Assembly (NCBI GenBank): GCA_947179485.1
Contig: OX359247.1
Coordinates: forward strand, 14,608,588 to 14,672,587
Direction of reading: 5' to 3'
Length of the DNA stretch: 64,000 nucleotides
From: Allacma fusca
Lineage: Eukaryota; Arthropoda; Collembola; Symphypleona; Sminthuridae
A model generated the notes under the pieces. The model had not been told where the DNA came from. It worked only from the letters and a program-made list of their open reading frames with translations, and did no database searches. The position numbers and the translations under genes were made by a program. The number at the start of each line of letters is the position of its first letter. The first letter of the stretch is position 1. This document shows, one piece after another, positions 12,660 through 22,707 of this stretch.

Positions 12660-12720
12660 CTTGGACAGTTAATCTTAAGTTATAGTAATCAAGTGTTACT
12701 ACAACTTAATCCTGTCCAAG
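12660..12720. repeat. imperfect palindrome (hairpin-forming)
   Basis: CTTGGACAG opens and CTGTCCAAG closes the stretch. Inside, TTAAGTT pairs with AACTTAA and TAGTAA with TTACTA around a 7-base loop (TCAAGTG). The left arm has about four extra bases. Pairing may extend outward through TTGTTGTT and AACAAACAA. It could be a minimal foldback element or a small-RNA hairpin; neither is supported further. Confidence 0.6.
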
Positions 12721-13586
12721 CCAACAAACAATAATGCCGTTTAGAGTACAAAAAAGAAAAAAAAGTACAAAAGAGAGAAAAGAAGCCGTAATGCTAATCA
12801 AGTTACCAACAATAGTTTCCTACCTTGCATCTTAGAACTTTTATGGTTAATTCGAATAAACTACCACCTGCTTATTTTGTACGCCTTTGAGTATTTATTA
12901 GTGCGGCTAATACGATCAGTCGGCAGTCGGCATCCTTTAACCACGGCGATTAAATTCTAACTTTCGATAAATCGTCCATAAACACATGTCAGACATACAG
13001 ATAATTGATTAAAATGATACAGCTGTCATACATTGATAGCGTTGTGGATGGTTCAAAAATTTGAACCATTCGTGGTAATTTTTGTGACCGATTCTAATAA
13101 AAAAGTAAAGTTGTCCAGCATAAACCATATTAACAAGGACCATTTAATTATTATCGTTTCAAACGCACCACGTGTAGCCTTTATTTATCACAACATTTAA
13201 TTATTTTAAAAACAATTCTGAAATTTTTTTTTTTTGCCAACCGACTTAAAGACGTCCTAACGTAATTTAAAAAAAATAGCTGATCCGATATTGACCCAAA
13301 TTGGTACTAATGATGCTAACATAAATCGGGTGAGTTTACTTTTGTTGATGATGGGTTATATTCCTCCATGCCAGTTTTCATACGATTTTTGTCTATTAAT
13401 AACAACTAATAAAGCCACTGCAGCAATGAAGTTACTACAAATAGCTATGTATGTACGAAATGCTGCAACAAGAGTAATTTATTGAATATTAGGTAATTTA
13501 ATAGGCTAGAGATGAGGCAAACCGCATAACTTCAGCCCTTTCATATTAAGATTATTTAGCTGTTTTGGTATTGTTTGTAATACTTC

Positions 13587-14037
13587 TGTTGCGAATCGTA
13601 TGTACATAGGTAGGTTGACTCATTGTAAGTTGTATTCTCTTACTCTGGTGTCTGTCGCGGTTACTCCGTTTCACATAATCTACTCGGCTGAGGAATGCAG
13701 CCATTATGTAATCCTATTGTTCTTGTTAGTGCTAAGGAAATGAATGACCAGTATGAATGAAATGGCGCGCCTCTCCTAGGTCCGCACTCCGATTGTTACT
13801 CCTCTGTACTTGTATATAATAATTAAGAACATGTATGAGGAGATGTCCGATTCCGAATCTACTGGAAATTTTGGGTGGCAACTTTGTGCTTACTGCTTGC
13901 AGTACTATTTGTATTTTGCACACTTAATAAAGACTTAAAATCTAAACTACATATTTTCTCTATTATCCGCCATCAACAGTCTGCATCTGCTTTAGGGTAG
14001 CTATTTGAGTGAGTCCCAGCAGTTATTATTTATAACA
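13587..14037 (+). repeat. 5' LTR of the BEL/Pao element
   Basis: Begins TGTTGCGAATCG and ends TTATAACA, with the usual TG...CA termini. It holds a TATA-like TATATAA at 13813-13819 and AATAAA at 13926-13931, which place the transcription start and poly(A) site roughly in the second half (U3-R-U5 order). Confidence 0.97.
13813..13819 (+). promoter_or_regulatory. TATA-like box in the 5' LTR
   Basis: TATATAA about 110 bases upstream of the LTR poly(A) signal at 13926; likely core promoter of the retroelement. The same site recurs in the 3' LTR at 19609-19615. Confidence 0.45.
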
Positions 14038-14042
14038 TTTTG

Positions 14043-14060
14043 TGGCGACCGTGACAGGAC
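14043..14060 (+). other. primer-binding site, tRNA-Arg type
   Basis: TGGCGACCGTGACAGGAC begins five bases after the 5' LTR. Its reverse complement ends in GGTCGCCA, the form of a charged tRNA 3' end, and agrees with what I recall of an insect tRNA-Arg acceptor/T-stem. The tRNA identity is from memory and needs comparison with this genome's own tRNAs. Confidence 0.75.
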
Positions 14061-14076
14061 TAGTTGGTGAATTAAA

Positions 14077-17000
14077 ATGGATAATTTGAGAAAAATTCGT
14101 GCACCAGTGCGTGCGGCCATCACCCGCAATGGCAATTTATTGGAAATTGAGTTAGCCAAGATCCCATTGGATAAGGCAAGAATTGAGGTTCTGTGCGCCA
14201 TCTTGGATGAGAAGAGTAGCGAGATGGAAACAGCCGACCATAACATACAGGAGGCTCTCATCCAAGACGACGTCCACGAAGACGAGTACACTAAGGAGTG
14301 TGAAGAAATCGACTCTTTTAGAGAAAAGATCATCACTTACAGACTAAAAGTGGGGGCCATCTTCAAGGATAAGGATGCTACCTCAGTGTATGCTGATGCA
14401 ATGAGTACCGGCAGTTCGAAGAAGAAATTCAGGCTTCCTAAATTAGAACTACAGAAGTTCGGTGGAGACTTGAAGGACTGGCTCTGTTTTTGGAGCCTCT
14501 TCAGAAAAATCCACGAAGACACGGAAATCGATGCGGAGGACAAGTTCCAATATTTGCTTCAAGCGGTTTCCCCGGGAACAAGAGCGCGGGAACTAATCGA
14601 CAGTTACCCTCCTACTGCGGAAAACTACCCGAAGGTCGTGGAAAGCCTGAAGCAACGGTTTGGTAGAGAGGATTTGTTGGTTGAAGTGTACGTTAGAGAG
14701 CTACTCCGTCTCGTGCTTCACAACGCAACCAATCCCAAGGAGAAGGTACAAGTTACCAAATTATATGACCAATTGGAGTCACACATCCGGGCGTTAGATA
14801 CGCTTGGGGTAACAAGCGAAAAGTGTGCAGCCATGCTGTATCCTTTGGTAGAGTCTTGTCTACCAGAAGATCTTCTTCGTATATGGCAACGCCAGTCGCA
14901 GACCTCAGTGGGAGGACCCAATGCAGCAGCCGATCCATTGAAGAACCGCTTGACTAACGTTCTGGAATTTTTGAGATCCGAGGTTGAGGGCGAAGAAAGG
15001 ATCCGGTTAGCTAGGGCTGGTTTTGGTCTAAACCCCAAGAAGGAAAAGGTTAGTAAAGAAAAAGAATTCTTTGAAGATTTACCTACCGCTGCTGGTTTAT
15101 TCAATAGCGAAAATCATTCGATGAAGTCACAGTCGTGCATATTCTGCGATAAGAAGCACCCCAGCCAAGATTGTTTTTCTGCTCAAAAGATGGCTCTTCC
15201 AGAGAAAAAGAGTCATGTGCAGAAGAAAAAGTGCTGCTTTTCCTGTCTCAAAGTGGGACACATGAGCAAAGACTGCAAATTGCAGGTTAGGTGTATCATT
15301 TGTGGTCAGAAGCACTACCCTGTGATGTGTACCGACTTGCCCCGCAAAAAAGAAGCAACGAGTAACTCTGGAGGTGAAGGAGTAAATAAAGTGGCAGCTA
15401 TGGCAAACATATCTAGTGCACCTGAAGTTCTCCTGAAGACACTGATGGTCAAAATACAGTTTGGGGGTAATTCAAGACTAGCACGAGTAGTTATCGATGA
15501 TGGCTCTCACCGATCGTACATTTTAAAGGACGTTGCTGAAGGTATGAATTTAAATCAAATTGGAACCGAATCGATGATCCATGCTCTTTTTGGAGGGGTG
15601 AATTCTGACCCTGTCACTCACATTCAGTACGAAGTGCCTGTTAGCAATTTAGATGGAACTTACTGCTGCTCTATAAAATTGTTGGACCAGTCAACTATAT
15701 GTACAGCTATTCCCAAAGTACCCAGAGGCCCATGGTTCGGAGAGCTGAAGCAGCGGAAAATTTGGATTTCTGATGTTGGGACTGACTGTAAGAGCGTGGA
15801 TATTCTTATTGGAGCGGATGCAATTGGGAAGATTATGACAGGCCAAGTACGACATTTGAAATGCGGTTTGATTGCCGTCGAAACCAAGCTGGGCTGGACA
15901 CTTATGGGAGAAGTTCCTAAACGACCTCGTGAGGAAAGACCTGCTCTTTTAGTCACGAGTTTATTGAACTCTGCTTCATGTATAACGAGCCTCTGGCAGC
16001 TTGAGGCCATTGGCATCACGGATCCCGCCGGAACAAGCACTCGCGAAGAGTTGGAAAGGTCTGCTAAAGAGCACTTTCTGAGCACAGTCAGCGTCAACCA
16101 AGAAGGACGCTATCAAGTGCATCTCCCGTGGGTTGATGGGCATCCGGAGCTGGGAACCAACCTTGCTATTGCTGAGAAGAGGTTGGTAGCAACCACAGCA
16201 AAGCTACGTGAAAACAATAGACTTGCTGAATATTCCAGAATATTTGAAGAATGGTTAAGTTTGGGCGTCATCGAAAGAGTACCAGAAGGGGAGTCAAAGT
16301 GTGTGCACTACCTCCCACACCGCGCTGTAGTTAAGGAGGCAAGTACTACCACAAAAGTAAGGCCTGTTTTCGATGCCTCGGCCCATGAAAGAAACTCGCC
16401 ATCCTTAAATGATTGTTTGGAGAAGGGACCTAATTTGATTGAAGAGATTCTACCCCTTCTCATTCGTTTCCGGGAGAAAAGAATTGGAGTTGTGGCTGAC
16501 ATAGCCAAGGCCTTTCTTCAAATTTCTGTTGCTGAACAGGACCGAAATTTCCTCCGATTTCTCTGGTGGGAGGACGAAAATGCTAAGAAGATGGTTGCAC
16601 TCCGTCACAGACGTGTTGTTTTTGGAGTGTCAAGTAGCCCCTTCCTTTTGGGAGCTGTTATTGAGTTTCATTTGAATCGTGCTCCAGCGCATCTTGAAGA
16701 GACTGCGAGAATTCTTAGAAAGAGTTTTTATGTGGACAATTGTGTATCATGTGTACATACTAAAGAGCAACTTGATTCCCTTATCAGCGAGTCGCAGGAA
16801 TTATTTGCGTTGGGCAAATTTGACCTTCGTGGGTGGGAGTATACCTTGTACTCTTCCACAAAACCTGAGGAAACGCCGGTCTTGGGATTGCTGTGGGACA
16901 GAAGCGAAGATTCGTTGCGGTGTGACCTCAATAAGTTACAACACCTGAAAGGGCCAGTGACCAAGCGGAAGGTTTTGTCCATTGCGCAGCAAATATTTGA

Positions 17001-19317
17001 CCCCGTTGGATTTCTCTCTCCCGTTACTCTGCAACCTAAAAAGTTACTCCAGCTCACTTGGGAGATGAAGGTTGGATGGGATACGGAACTGCCAACTGAA
17101 ATTTCGGAGCCGTTTCTGAAATGGACCAGTGAGCTCCATATGCTATCAGTCGTTAGAATTCCCAGATGGATGACTGAAATACCCAGTAACAGGATGTCAT
17201 GGAGCCTACATACCTTCTCTGATGCAAGCAAAACTGCTTTTGCTGCTTGCGTCTTTCTCAGAGCTGAGACTAGTAGGGGCATTATAACACAGTTGGTCGT
17301 TGCGAAATCACGAGTAGCCCCAATCCGAGTAGTGACCATTCCGAGACTAGAGCTCCTTTCGTGTGTCGTTGGAGTTAGACTGGCAGCAGTAGTGAGGAAA
17401 AGCCTCAACCTCCAGAGTATCCCAAGTTATCATTGGAGTGACTCGACAACGGCGTTGTGTTGGATACAACGGGATGACCAGTGGGCCACGTTCGTCGGGA
17501 ACCGGGTAAAGGAGATAAGAGCCTCTACGCATCCAGAGCAATGGAGGCACGTACCTGGAGTTTCAAACCCGGCAGATTTACCTTCTAGGGGTTGTACAGT
17601 GAGACAACTAATCGAGTCCCGTTGGTGGGAGGGTCCGTGTTGGCTACGGCTTCCGTCTAGTGAGTGGCCAAGTTCTTCGGAAACTGTTACGGAGGAGGAA
17701 GTCAGCCGGGAACGTAAGAAGACAGTATCTTCGTTGCTAATTTCGTCGGCTGGATGGTCATCGCTGAGTAATTACTTGAAGGATATAAGCATATATACCA
17801 AGTTGGTTCGTCGTGTGGCTTGGTACTGCAGATTTGTTAGCTGGTTACGGGATAAGACTCGCATCGGGAAATTAACAGTCGAAGAATTGGAAGCTGGTGA
17901 GCGAAAGCTACTTAAAGCTGTACAAATTGATGCTTTCAAACCAAACCCAATTACCCACACAAAAGGAGCAGCCATTGTACAAGATGAAGATGAGCTCTAC
18001 CGAGTGAAGTCTAGATTGCTTCTCAGTGACGAAACGAAAGACTTCAAACTACCCATTCTACTGCCCGCGGGCCATCCAGTAACCGCAATGATCATTGAAG
18101 AGTGCCATATCAAAAACTCTCATGCTGGAGTCCAAGTGATGCTATCCACACTCAGGGAGAGATTTTGGATAATAAGGGCACGTAGAAGTATACGACAGGT
18201 TTTGAGAAGATGCGTACGATGCAGACGTTATGAAGCTGAAAATTTGGTTTCAGCCCCAGCCCCCCTCCCAAAAGACAGAGTTCGAACGGCGAGTGTGTTC
18301 GAGGTAGTGGGCGTAGATTTAGCTGGGCCTTTATATCTGAGAGGGAAAGAAAAGGCATGGGTTGTGATTTTCACGTGCGCAGTGTACAGAGCCGTACACT
18401 TTGAGTTGACGTCGTCCTTGTCCACGGAGCGGTTCATATTGTCGCTGCGAAGATTTATAGGAAGACGCGGTCGGCCATCCATCATATATAGCGACAACGG
18501 GACAAATTTCGTTGGTACCGAGAATCTGTTCCGGAATGTGGATTGGAATTGCATTGAGACGTACTCACTATCGAAGAGAATCCAATGGCGGTTCAATCCA
18601 CCAACTGCAGCATGGTGGGGTGGATGGTGGGAGCGAGTCGTCAGGATGCTTAAAAATCATTTAAGGAGAGTTCTGGGCAAAGCATCATTGGATTTTGAGG
18701 AGATGGTTACCATTCTGGCCGATGTAGAAGCTGTAATTAATTCGAGGCCCTTAACGTACGTTTCGGAGGATATGGAGGATCTTGTTCCGATTACTCCGGC
18801 AATGTTCCTGCAGGATGTTCGTCAGGACGGCGTTCCTGATATGGATGCGGTAGATGCCTTATCCATCAATAGGCGCTGGCAGTACCGGCAAAAACTCCGT
18901 GAAGATTTACGGAAACGGTTCAGATCTGAGTATCTTAGTCAGTTGGTGCTGAGAGGACAGGGAGAAATAGTTTTGATAGGGAGTGACAACCAAAAACGTC
19001 TGGACTGGCCATTGGGTAAAATCCTGGAAGTCATCCCTGGTAAAGATGGTCATTCGAGAGTGGTCAAGGTCAAGACTGCGGTTGGTGAGTATTTACGTCC
19101 CATTCAGCGCATCTTCCCGCTAGAAATTTCGTCCTTAGAAGACGTCAATATTGAAGAGCAGACAGCATTCGTCCCAACGGTAGAAGTTGCTGCTAATTGT
19201 GAGAAGAGTGAAGTCATTGAGCCAGTGAAACTTCTTACAACCAAAAGTGGAAGAGTAATTAAAGCTCCTGTAAAATATATTGCTACTAATGTTTCGTTGT
19301 TCACTCATGTGATTTAA
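14077..19317 (+). CDS. BEL/Pao Gag-Pol polyprotein, 1746 aa
   Basis: A single frame starts 17 bases after the primer site. Order of domains: Gag (about 1-340, with the DUF1759-like part around 110-280); cysteine/histidine zinc-knuckle region (CIFCDKKHPSQDC at 354-366, CLKVGHMSKDC at 390-400, CIICGQKHYPVMC at 406-418); retropepsin-like protease with VVIDDGS (471-477); reverse transcriptase with DIAKAFLQI (from 808) and YVDN (885-888); RNase H (SDAS near 1048, then the WSDST motif); integrase with an HHCC zinc domain (H1344; CVRC) and a D1414-D1473-E1519 catalytic triad (VGVDLAGP, YSDNGTNF, WWERV); C-terminal DUF5641-like domain ending around 1700. Oddities: the second aspartate of the RT box is Asn, and the protease has DDGS rather than D(S/T)GS. 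No stop or frameshift interrupts the frame. Confidence 0.97.
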   Translation: MDNLRKIRAPVRAAITRNGNLLEIELAKIPLDKARIEVLCAILDEKSSEMETADHNIQEALIQDDVHEDEYTKECEEIDSFREKIITYRLKVGAIFKDKDATSVYADAMSTGSSKKKFRLPKLELQKFGGDLKDWLCFWSLFRKIHEDTEIDAEDKFQYLLQAVSPGTRARELIDSYPPTAENYPKVVESLKQRFGREDLLVEVYVRELLRLVLHNATNPKEKVQVTKLYDQLESHIRALDTLGVTSEKCAAMLYPLVESCLPEDLLRIWQRQSQTSVGGPNAAADPLKNRLTNVLEFLRSEVEGEERIRLARAGFGLNPKKEKVSKEKEFFEDLPTAAGLFNSENHSMKSQSCIFCDKKHPSQDCFSAQKMALPEKKSHVQKKKCCFSCLKVGHMSKDCKLQVRCIICGQKHYPVMCTDLPRKKEATSNSGGEGVNKVAAMANISSAPEVLLKTLMVKIQFGGNSRLARVVIDDGSHRSYILKDVAEGMNLNQIGTESMIHALFGGVNSDPVTHIQYEVPVSNLDGTYCCSIKLLDQSTICTAIPKVPRGPWFGELKQRKIWISDVGTDCKSVDILIGADAIGKIMTGQVRHLKCGLIAVETKLGWTLMGEVPKRPREERPALLVTSLLNSASCITSLWQLEAIGITDPAGTSTREELERSAKEHFLSTVSVNQEGRYQVHLPWVDGHPELGTNLAIAEKRLVATTAKLRENNRLAEYSRIFEEWLSLGVIERVPEGESKCVHYLPHRAVVKEASTTTKVRPVFDASAHERNSPSLNDCLEKGPNLIEEILPLLIRFREKRIGVVADIAKAFLQISVAEQDRNFLRFLWWEDENAKKMVALRHRRVVFGVSSSPFLLGAVIEFHLNRAPAHLEETARILRKSFYVDNCVSCVHTKEQLDSLISESQELFALGKFDLRGWEYTLYSSTKPEETPVLGLLWDRSEDSLRCDLNKLQHLKGPVTKRKVLSIAQQIFDPVGFLSPVTLQPKKLLQLTWEMKVGWDTELPTEISEPFLKWTSELHMLSVVRIPRWMTEIPSNRMSWSLHTFSDASKTAFAACVFLRAETSRGIITQLVVAKSRVAPIRVVTIPRLELLSCVVGVRLAAVVRKSLNLQSIPSYHWSDSTTALCWIQRDDQWATFVGNRVKEIRASTHPEQWRHVPGVSNPADLPSRGCTVRQLIESRWWEGPCWLRLPSSEWPSSSETVTEEEVSRERKKTVSSLLISSAGWSSLSNYLKDISIYTKLVRRVAWYCRFVSWLRDKTRIGKLTVEELEAGERKLLKAVQIDAFKPNPITHTKGAAIVQDEDELYRVKSRLLLSDETKDFKLPILLPAGHPVTAMIIEECHIKNSHAGVQVMLSTLRERFWIIRARRSIRQVLRRCVRCRRYEAENLVSAPAPLPKDRVRTASVFEVVGVDLAGPLYLRGKEKAWVVIFTCAVYRAVHFELTSSLSTERFILSLRRFIGRRGRPSIIYSDNGTNFVGTENLFRNVDWNCIETYSLSKRIQWRFNPPTAAWWGGWWERVVRMLKNHLRRVLGKASLDFEEMVTILADVEAVINSRPLTYVSEDMEDLVPITPAMFLQDVRQDGVPDMDAVDALSINRRWQYRQKLREDLRKRFRSEYLSQLVLRGQGEIVLIGSDNQKRLDWPLGKILEVIPGKDGHSRVVKVKTAVGEYLRPIQRIFPLEISSLEDVNIEEQTAFVPTVEVAANCEKSEVIEPVKLLTTKSGRVIKAPVKYIATNVSLFTHVI

Positions 19318-19371
19318 AAATAATTATGCACATTATTAATTGTGAGTTATTTGTTATTTATTAAATAACTC

Positions 19372-19382
19372 AGGTGGGAGGA
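19372..19382 (+). other. polypurine tract of the BEL/Pao element
   Basis: AGGTGGGAGGA, purines except one T, ends immediately before the 3' LTR; this is the plus-strand primer position. Confidence 0.75.
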
Positions 19383-19833
19383 TGTTGCGAATCGTATGTA
19401 CATAGGTAGGTTGACTCATTGTAAGTTGTATTCTCTTACTCTGGTGTCTGTCGCGGTTACTCCGTTTCACATAATCTACTCGGCTGAGGAATGCAGCCAT
19501 TATGTAATCCTATTGTTCTTGTTAGTGCTAAGGAAATGAATGACCAGTATGAATGAAATGGCGCGCCTCTCCTAGGTCCGCACTCCGATTGTTACTCCTC
19601 TGTACTTGTATATAATAATTAAGAACATGTATGAGGAGATGTCCGATTCCGAATCTACTGGAAATTTTGGGTGGCAACTTTGTGCTTACTGCTTGCAGTA
19701 CTATTTGTATTTTGCACACTTAATAAAGACTTAAAATCTAAACTACATATTTTCTCTATTATCCGCCATCAACAGTCTGCATCTGCTTTAGGGTAGCTAT
19801 TTGAGTGAGTCCCAGCAGTTATTATTTATAACA
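19383..19833 (+). repeat. 3' LTR of the BEL/Pao element
   Basis: 451 bases; read side by side with the 5' LTR I find no difference. The poly(A) signal of the element RNA would be at 19722-19727. Confidence 0.97.
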
Positions 19834-20219
19834 ACTTCTGTGTAATTACTGCAAAAAATAAAACTTCTAGGGTATTTGTTTATAAAACATTATTGTTGCA
19901 CTTGCATTCACATTCAAATTCATTACTGCCAGGCATCCCATCCGCCTCACCTTGATTACTAGTAATTACTATTTTGCGAGATTTCTACAGTGAAGTATAA
20001 GCCTGTTATACACAAAGCAGCAAAAGTAGTAATTTTAAAAAAATTAAAGAGGTTGTCAGTTCGGAGGTTTTCAAGAAAAGATATTGTTTGCAATCTAGGA
20101 TTCAGACAGTTTACTGAGTAATTTGGAAGTAACTTTATAAAAGATAAAAGTATTCCTTTCACATCGCAAAATAGTTCCATTTTTTTGGACTCATTGTAGC
20201 TATTGGGTTAGGTTTTCTC

Positions 20220-21714
20220 TCAGCATGCAAATGTTTTGCTCGCGTCAAAATCAGTGACAGACGAATGCCGCATTGTCATAGCCCCAGGTTTGCTGACCGA
20301 CCATGTCTTGTTGACCTCACTCTGCTCAGCAATCGCAACGCCAGCATAGGGGACATTATGCAGGACCCGGAGCATGTCTTCAACACTTCTTGGGGGGAAT
20401 CCCAATAACTGTCGTGTAGCTACGTCCAATGTGGAGCCGTGAGCCACTAGAAGAATGTCATTTCCTGCACAAATTAAATGAACAAATCCCTGTAATAATT
20501 AGTCCTCATAATTTCCTTAAAAAAGTAGTTAACTGATGGGGTCACACACAACCAGTCTATTTAGTTGATGGCTTGATGGTCTAAATTATTTAGGGATGGG
20601 GCGCATATCTCGCAGTGAAGAGTCGAAACACAAAAATTTTACCAACCGCTGGAGTCCAAAGCCTTTTTCACAAAATCATATGTGCGGTTGAAATATTTGT
20701 CCACACTTTCGTTCACTTCAAGTGTTCCGGCTTTGCTAAAGGGTGCATAATTAACGTCTATGTTGAATCCGTTTGCTACAAGCTCGTCGTTATTTATCCA
20801 GGTTGGCATGCCGTCGCCGTACCATCCAGTCCATTCGAACAGGCAAGGCTCGACTTTTAACACAGTGTCGGGTAATTTCATTCCTAGAGATTCAAAGGAA
20901 AGAATTTAGAATTATTATTAATAACTCCCAATAATTGATTAGGACTGTAATAACCATCGCAAAATCAACTTTGTGAAATGCGAAAAACGGATTTACGCGA
21001 GCAGTCAGTTCTGCTTTTAAAAAACCGCATCTATGTACATATTCCATTTTTGCTTTTAAGTATGAAAGCCTGCACTAGTTAATTTTGTCCTAGGGAAAAT
21101 TTTATTACGACCATTTTGTTTTTAAACGAAAATTCTTCCAGTTTGTTTTGCATCTTTCTTTTCCTACGATATAAAATGTATTGAAAACCTTTTAGTAAAG
21201 CTATAGCGGTTTGAATGGAGCGAAGCGCTGGTGATACGTAAACTTCGAATCCCGGTCGCAGAATATCTTCTTGTAATAGTCCTTTCCCTACTAACTTCCC
21301 TTGAAGAAATCCAACCTTCACAGCAAAATTAAATTATTTTAGTCATATGATATGAAAACATAAACTTTGTTTTGTAATAATGTATAAAATCTACAATAGC
21401 CGTTAATTCCAACTACTTGAAAGTCACCAATAAGTACCTGAGTTACTGGACAATCTTTGTGAAAAGTTTTCGGAAGTCCTTCTCGCTTAACAATTACATC
21501 AGGCATATTCATGTTATGTTTCCGGTATGTGCCTGTATCAAAATTGCGTTGTAAATTGCAGGCTTGCCTGGTACGGTATATTAGGTAATTAGTTGGCTTT
21601 CAGTTAAAATTGTTAATTACCGCCATTGGCGAAACATTTATCCATCCAAATGTCCCCAAATGTGAAGTCAACCCGTTCTCCATGTCGAACAACGACTAAT
21701 TTGCGGCCTGGCAT
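20220..21714 (-). CDS. UBASH3/ecdysteroid-phosphate phosphatase-like histidine phosphatase, copy A
   Basis: Five exons on the minus strand: 21714-21621, 21532-21438, 21315-21189, 20883-20647 and 20464-20220; 265 aa. It is a stand-alone histidine-phosphatase (2H) domain. Catalytic RHG is at 10-12 within VVVRHGERVDF; further core residues are R95 (SPALRS), E122 (LFEWTGWY) and H193 (VAHGST). These match the C-terminal domain of UBASH3A/B (STS-2/STS-1) and the insect ecdysteroid-phosphate phosphatase, which releases free ecdysteroid from stored conjugates. The UBA, SH3 and 2H-phosphoesterase parts of UBASH3 are absent: the start ATG sits seven codons before the first strand of the domain, as in its neighbour. 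Copy B lies about 1 kb upstream in the same orientation with the same exon lengths and intron phases. The substrate cannot be read from sequence; phosphotyrosine or steroid phosphate are both possible. Confidence 0.93.
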
Positions 21715-22707
21715 TATGCTGCTTCAGTTAAAAAATACTTTCACTGCTTTCTCCAGTTATTTCAGCGTGCGGAGGATAACATTCAGCATACGGTTTGGTA
21801 TTGATTTGTTACTGAGTTATCAAGAAATAATAATAAATTTTTGTAATTTTTACGCCAGGGGAGTATTGCTTTGCTTTCCTGTTGACTTACTTTTAAATAA
21901 TTAATGCTATTAAGTTTAATCAAATGTTCCCATGTGATATTAAGGTATATGAAAGTAGCAAAGCGTAAGTCACGTTTCAATTTGTGACTAATTTCAAACC
22001 AATTAGTTTCAGGAAAAACTTCTAACTCACTTAGTGCGGCTTACAGCTTAATTCGATGCTCTTATGACTATTATTGCAAGAAACGATCGGGTATTTGTCA
22101 GGATCAGGAGGATCCGGCTACTACAATAATTGGTGTAAGGAAAGTCAGATGCAGAAGAAACTACAAACTTTACAAATCAGAATAAGGTCATGGTCTTCCG
22201 CCCAATAAAATCTGGATGTTTTTATAATAATTAACGATTTTTATACGTAAATTAGTAATAAACATGAGTAGCAACAGTTAATGCAATAGCCATGACAATG
22301 GACATGCGTGTTCTTAATGTTAAGAAAACGAAATAAATAACATTACTAAATATTCTATTACAAAATAATGTACTGATTGACATGTAAGTAACTTTATTTC
22401 TATCACTTTTATTGTTAGTAACATTTGACTGGAAACTGGGATACACAGAATATTTAGCGTTTAGGTTCCATGATGACTACGAACTTGTCGGAAAATATTA
22501 AATACTTTTTTTTAGATCAACCGGTGACTATCACATTTAGAGATTTAAAGCACCAAAACTATAACTACTATGCACATATTTGCAATTACTATTTACTCCT
22601 AAAACGTGACAAATAAATCTCTGTAAGTTAAGTACTTTAACCGATGGTCACAAACATATGTGTAGCTACTCGGATTTAAGTCAGTTCTATCTAAAACCTA
22701 CCATGAC

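Larger units (their letters stand above)
10410..13581. other. NC2-alpha 3' untranslated region and intergenic spacer
   Basis: AT-rich sequence with no supported coding exon. It contains a candidate poly(A) signal at 10762-10767 and an imperfect palindrome at 12660-12720. Elsewhere I see nothing but low-complexity A/T runs. Confidence 0.4.
13587..19833 (+). mobile_element. complete BEL/Pao LTR retrotransposon
   Basis: The element is 6247 bases: LTR, tRNA primer site, one long Gag-Pol frame, polypurine tract, LTR. It is flanked by the 5-base duplication ACTTC (13582-13586 and 19834-19838), the size expected of BEL/Pao integrases. The two 451-base LTRs look identical by eye and the frame is uninterrupted, so the insertion is recent and may still be active. 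No envelope-like frame follows pol. The empty site can be read as TAATACTTCTGTGTAATTAC. Confidence 0.97.

Noticed and set aside
13732..13923. 63-codon minus-strand frame inside the LTR (repeated at 19528-19719)
   Set aside because: It is duplicated only because the LTRs are. Antisense to U3/R with no evidence of translation.
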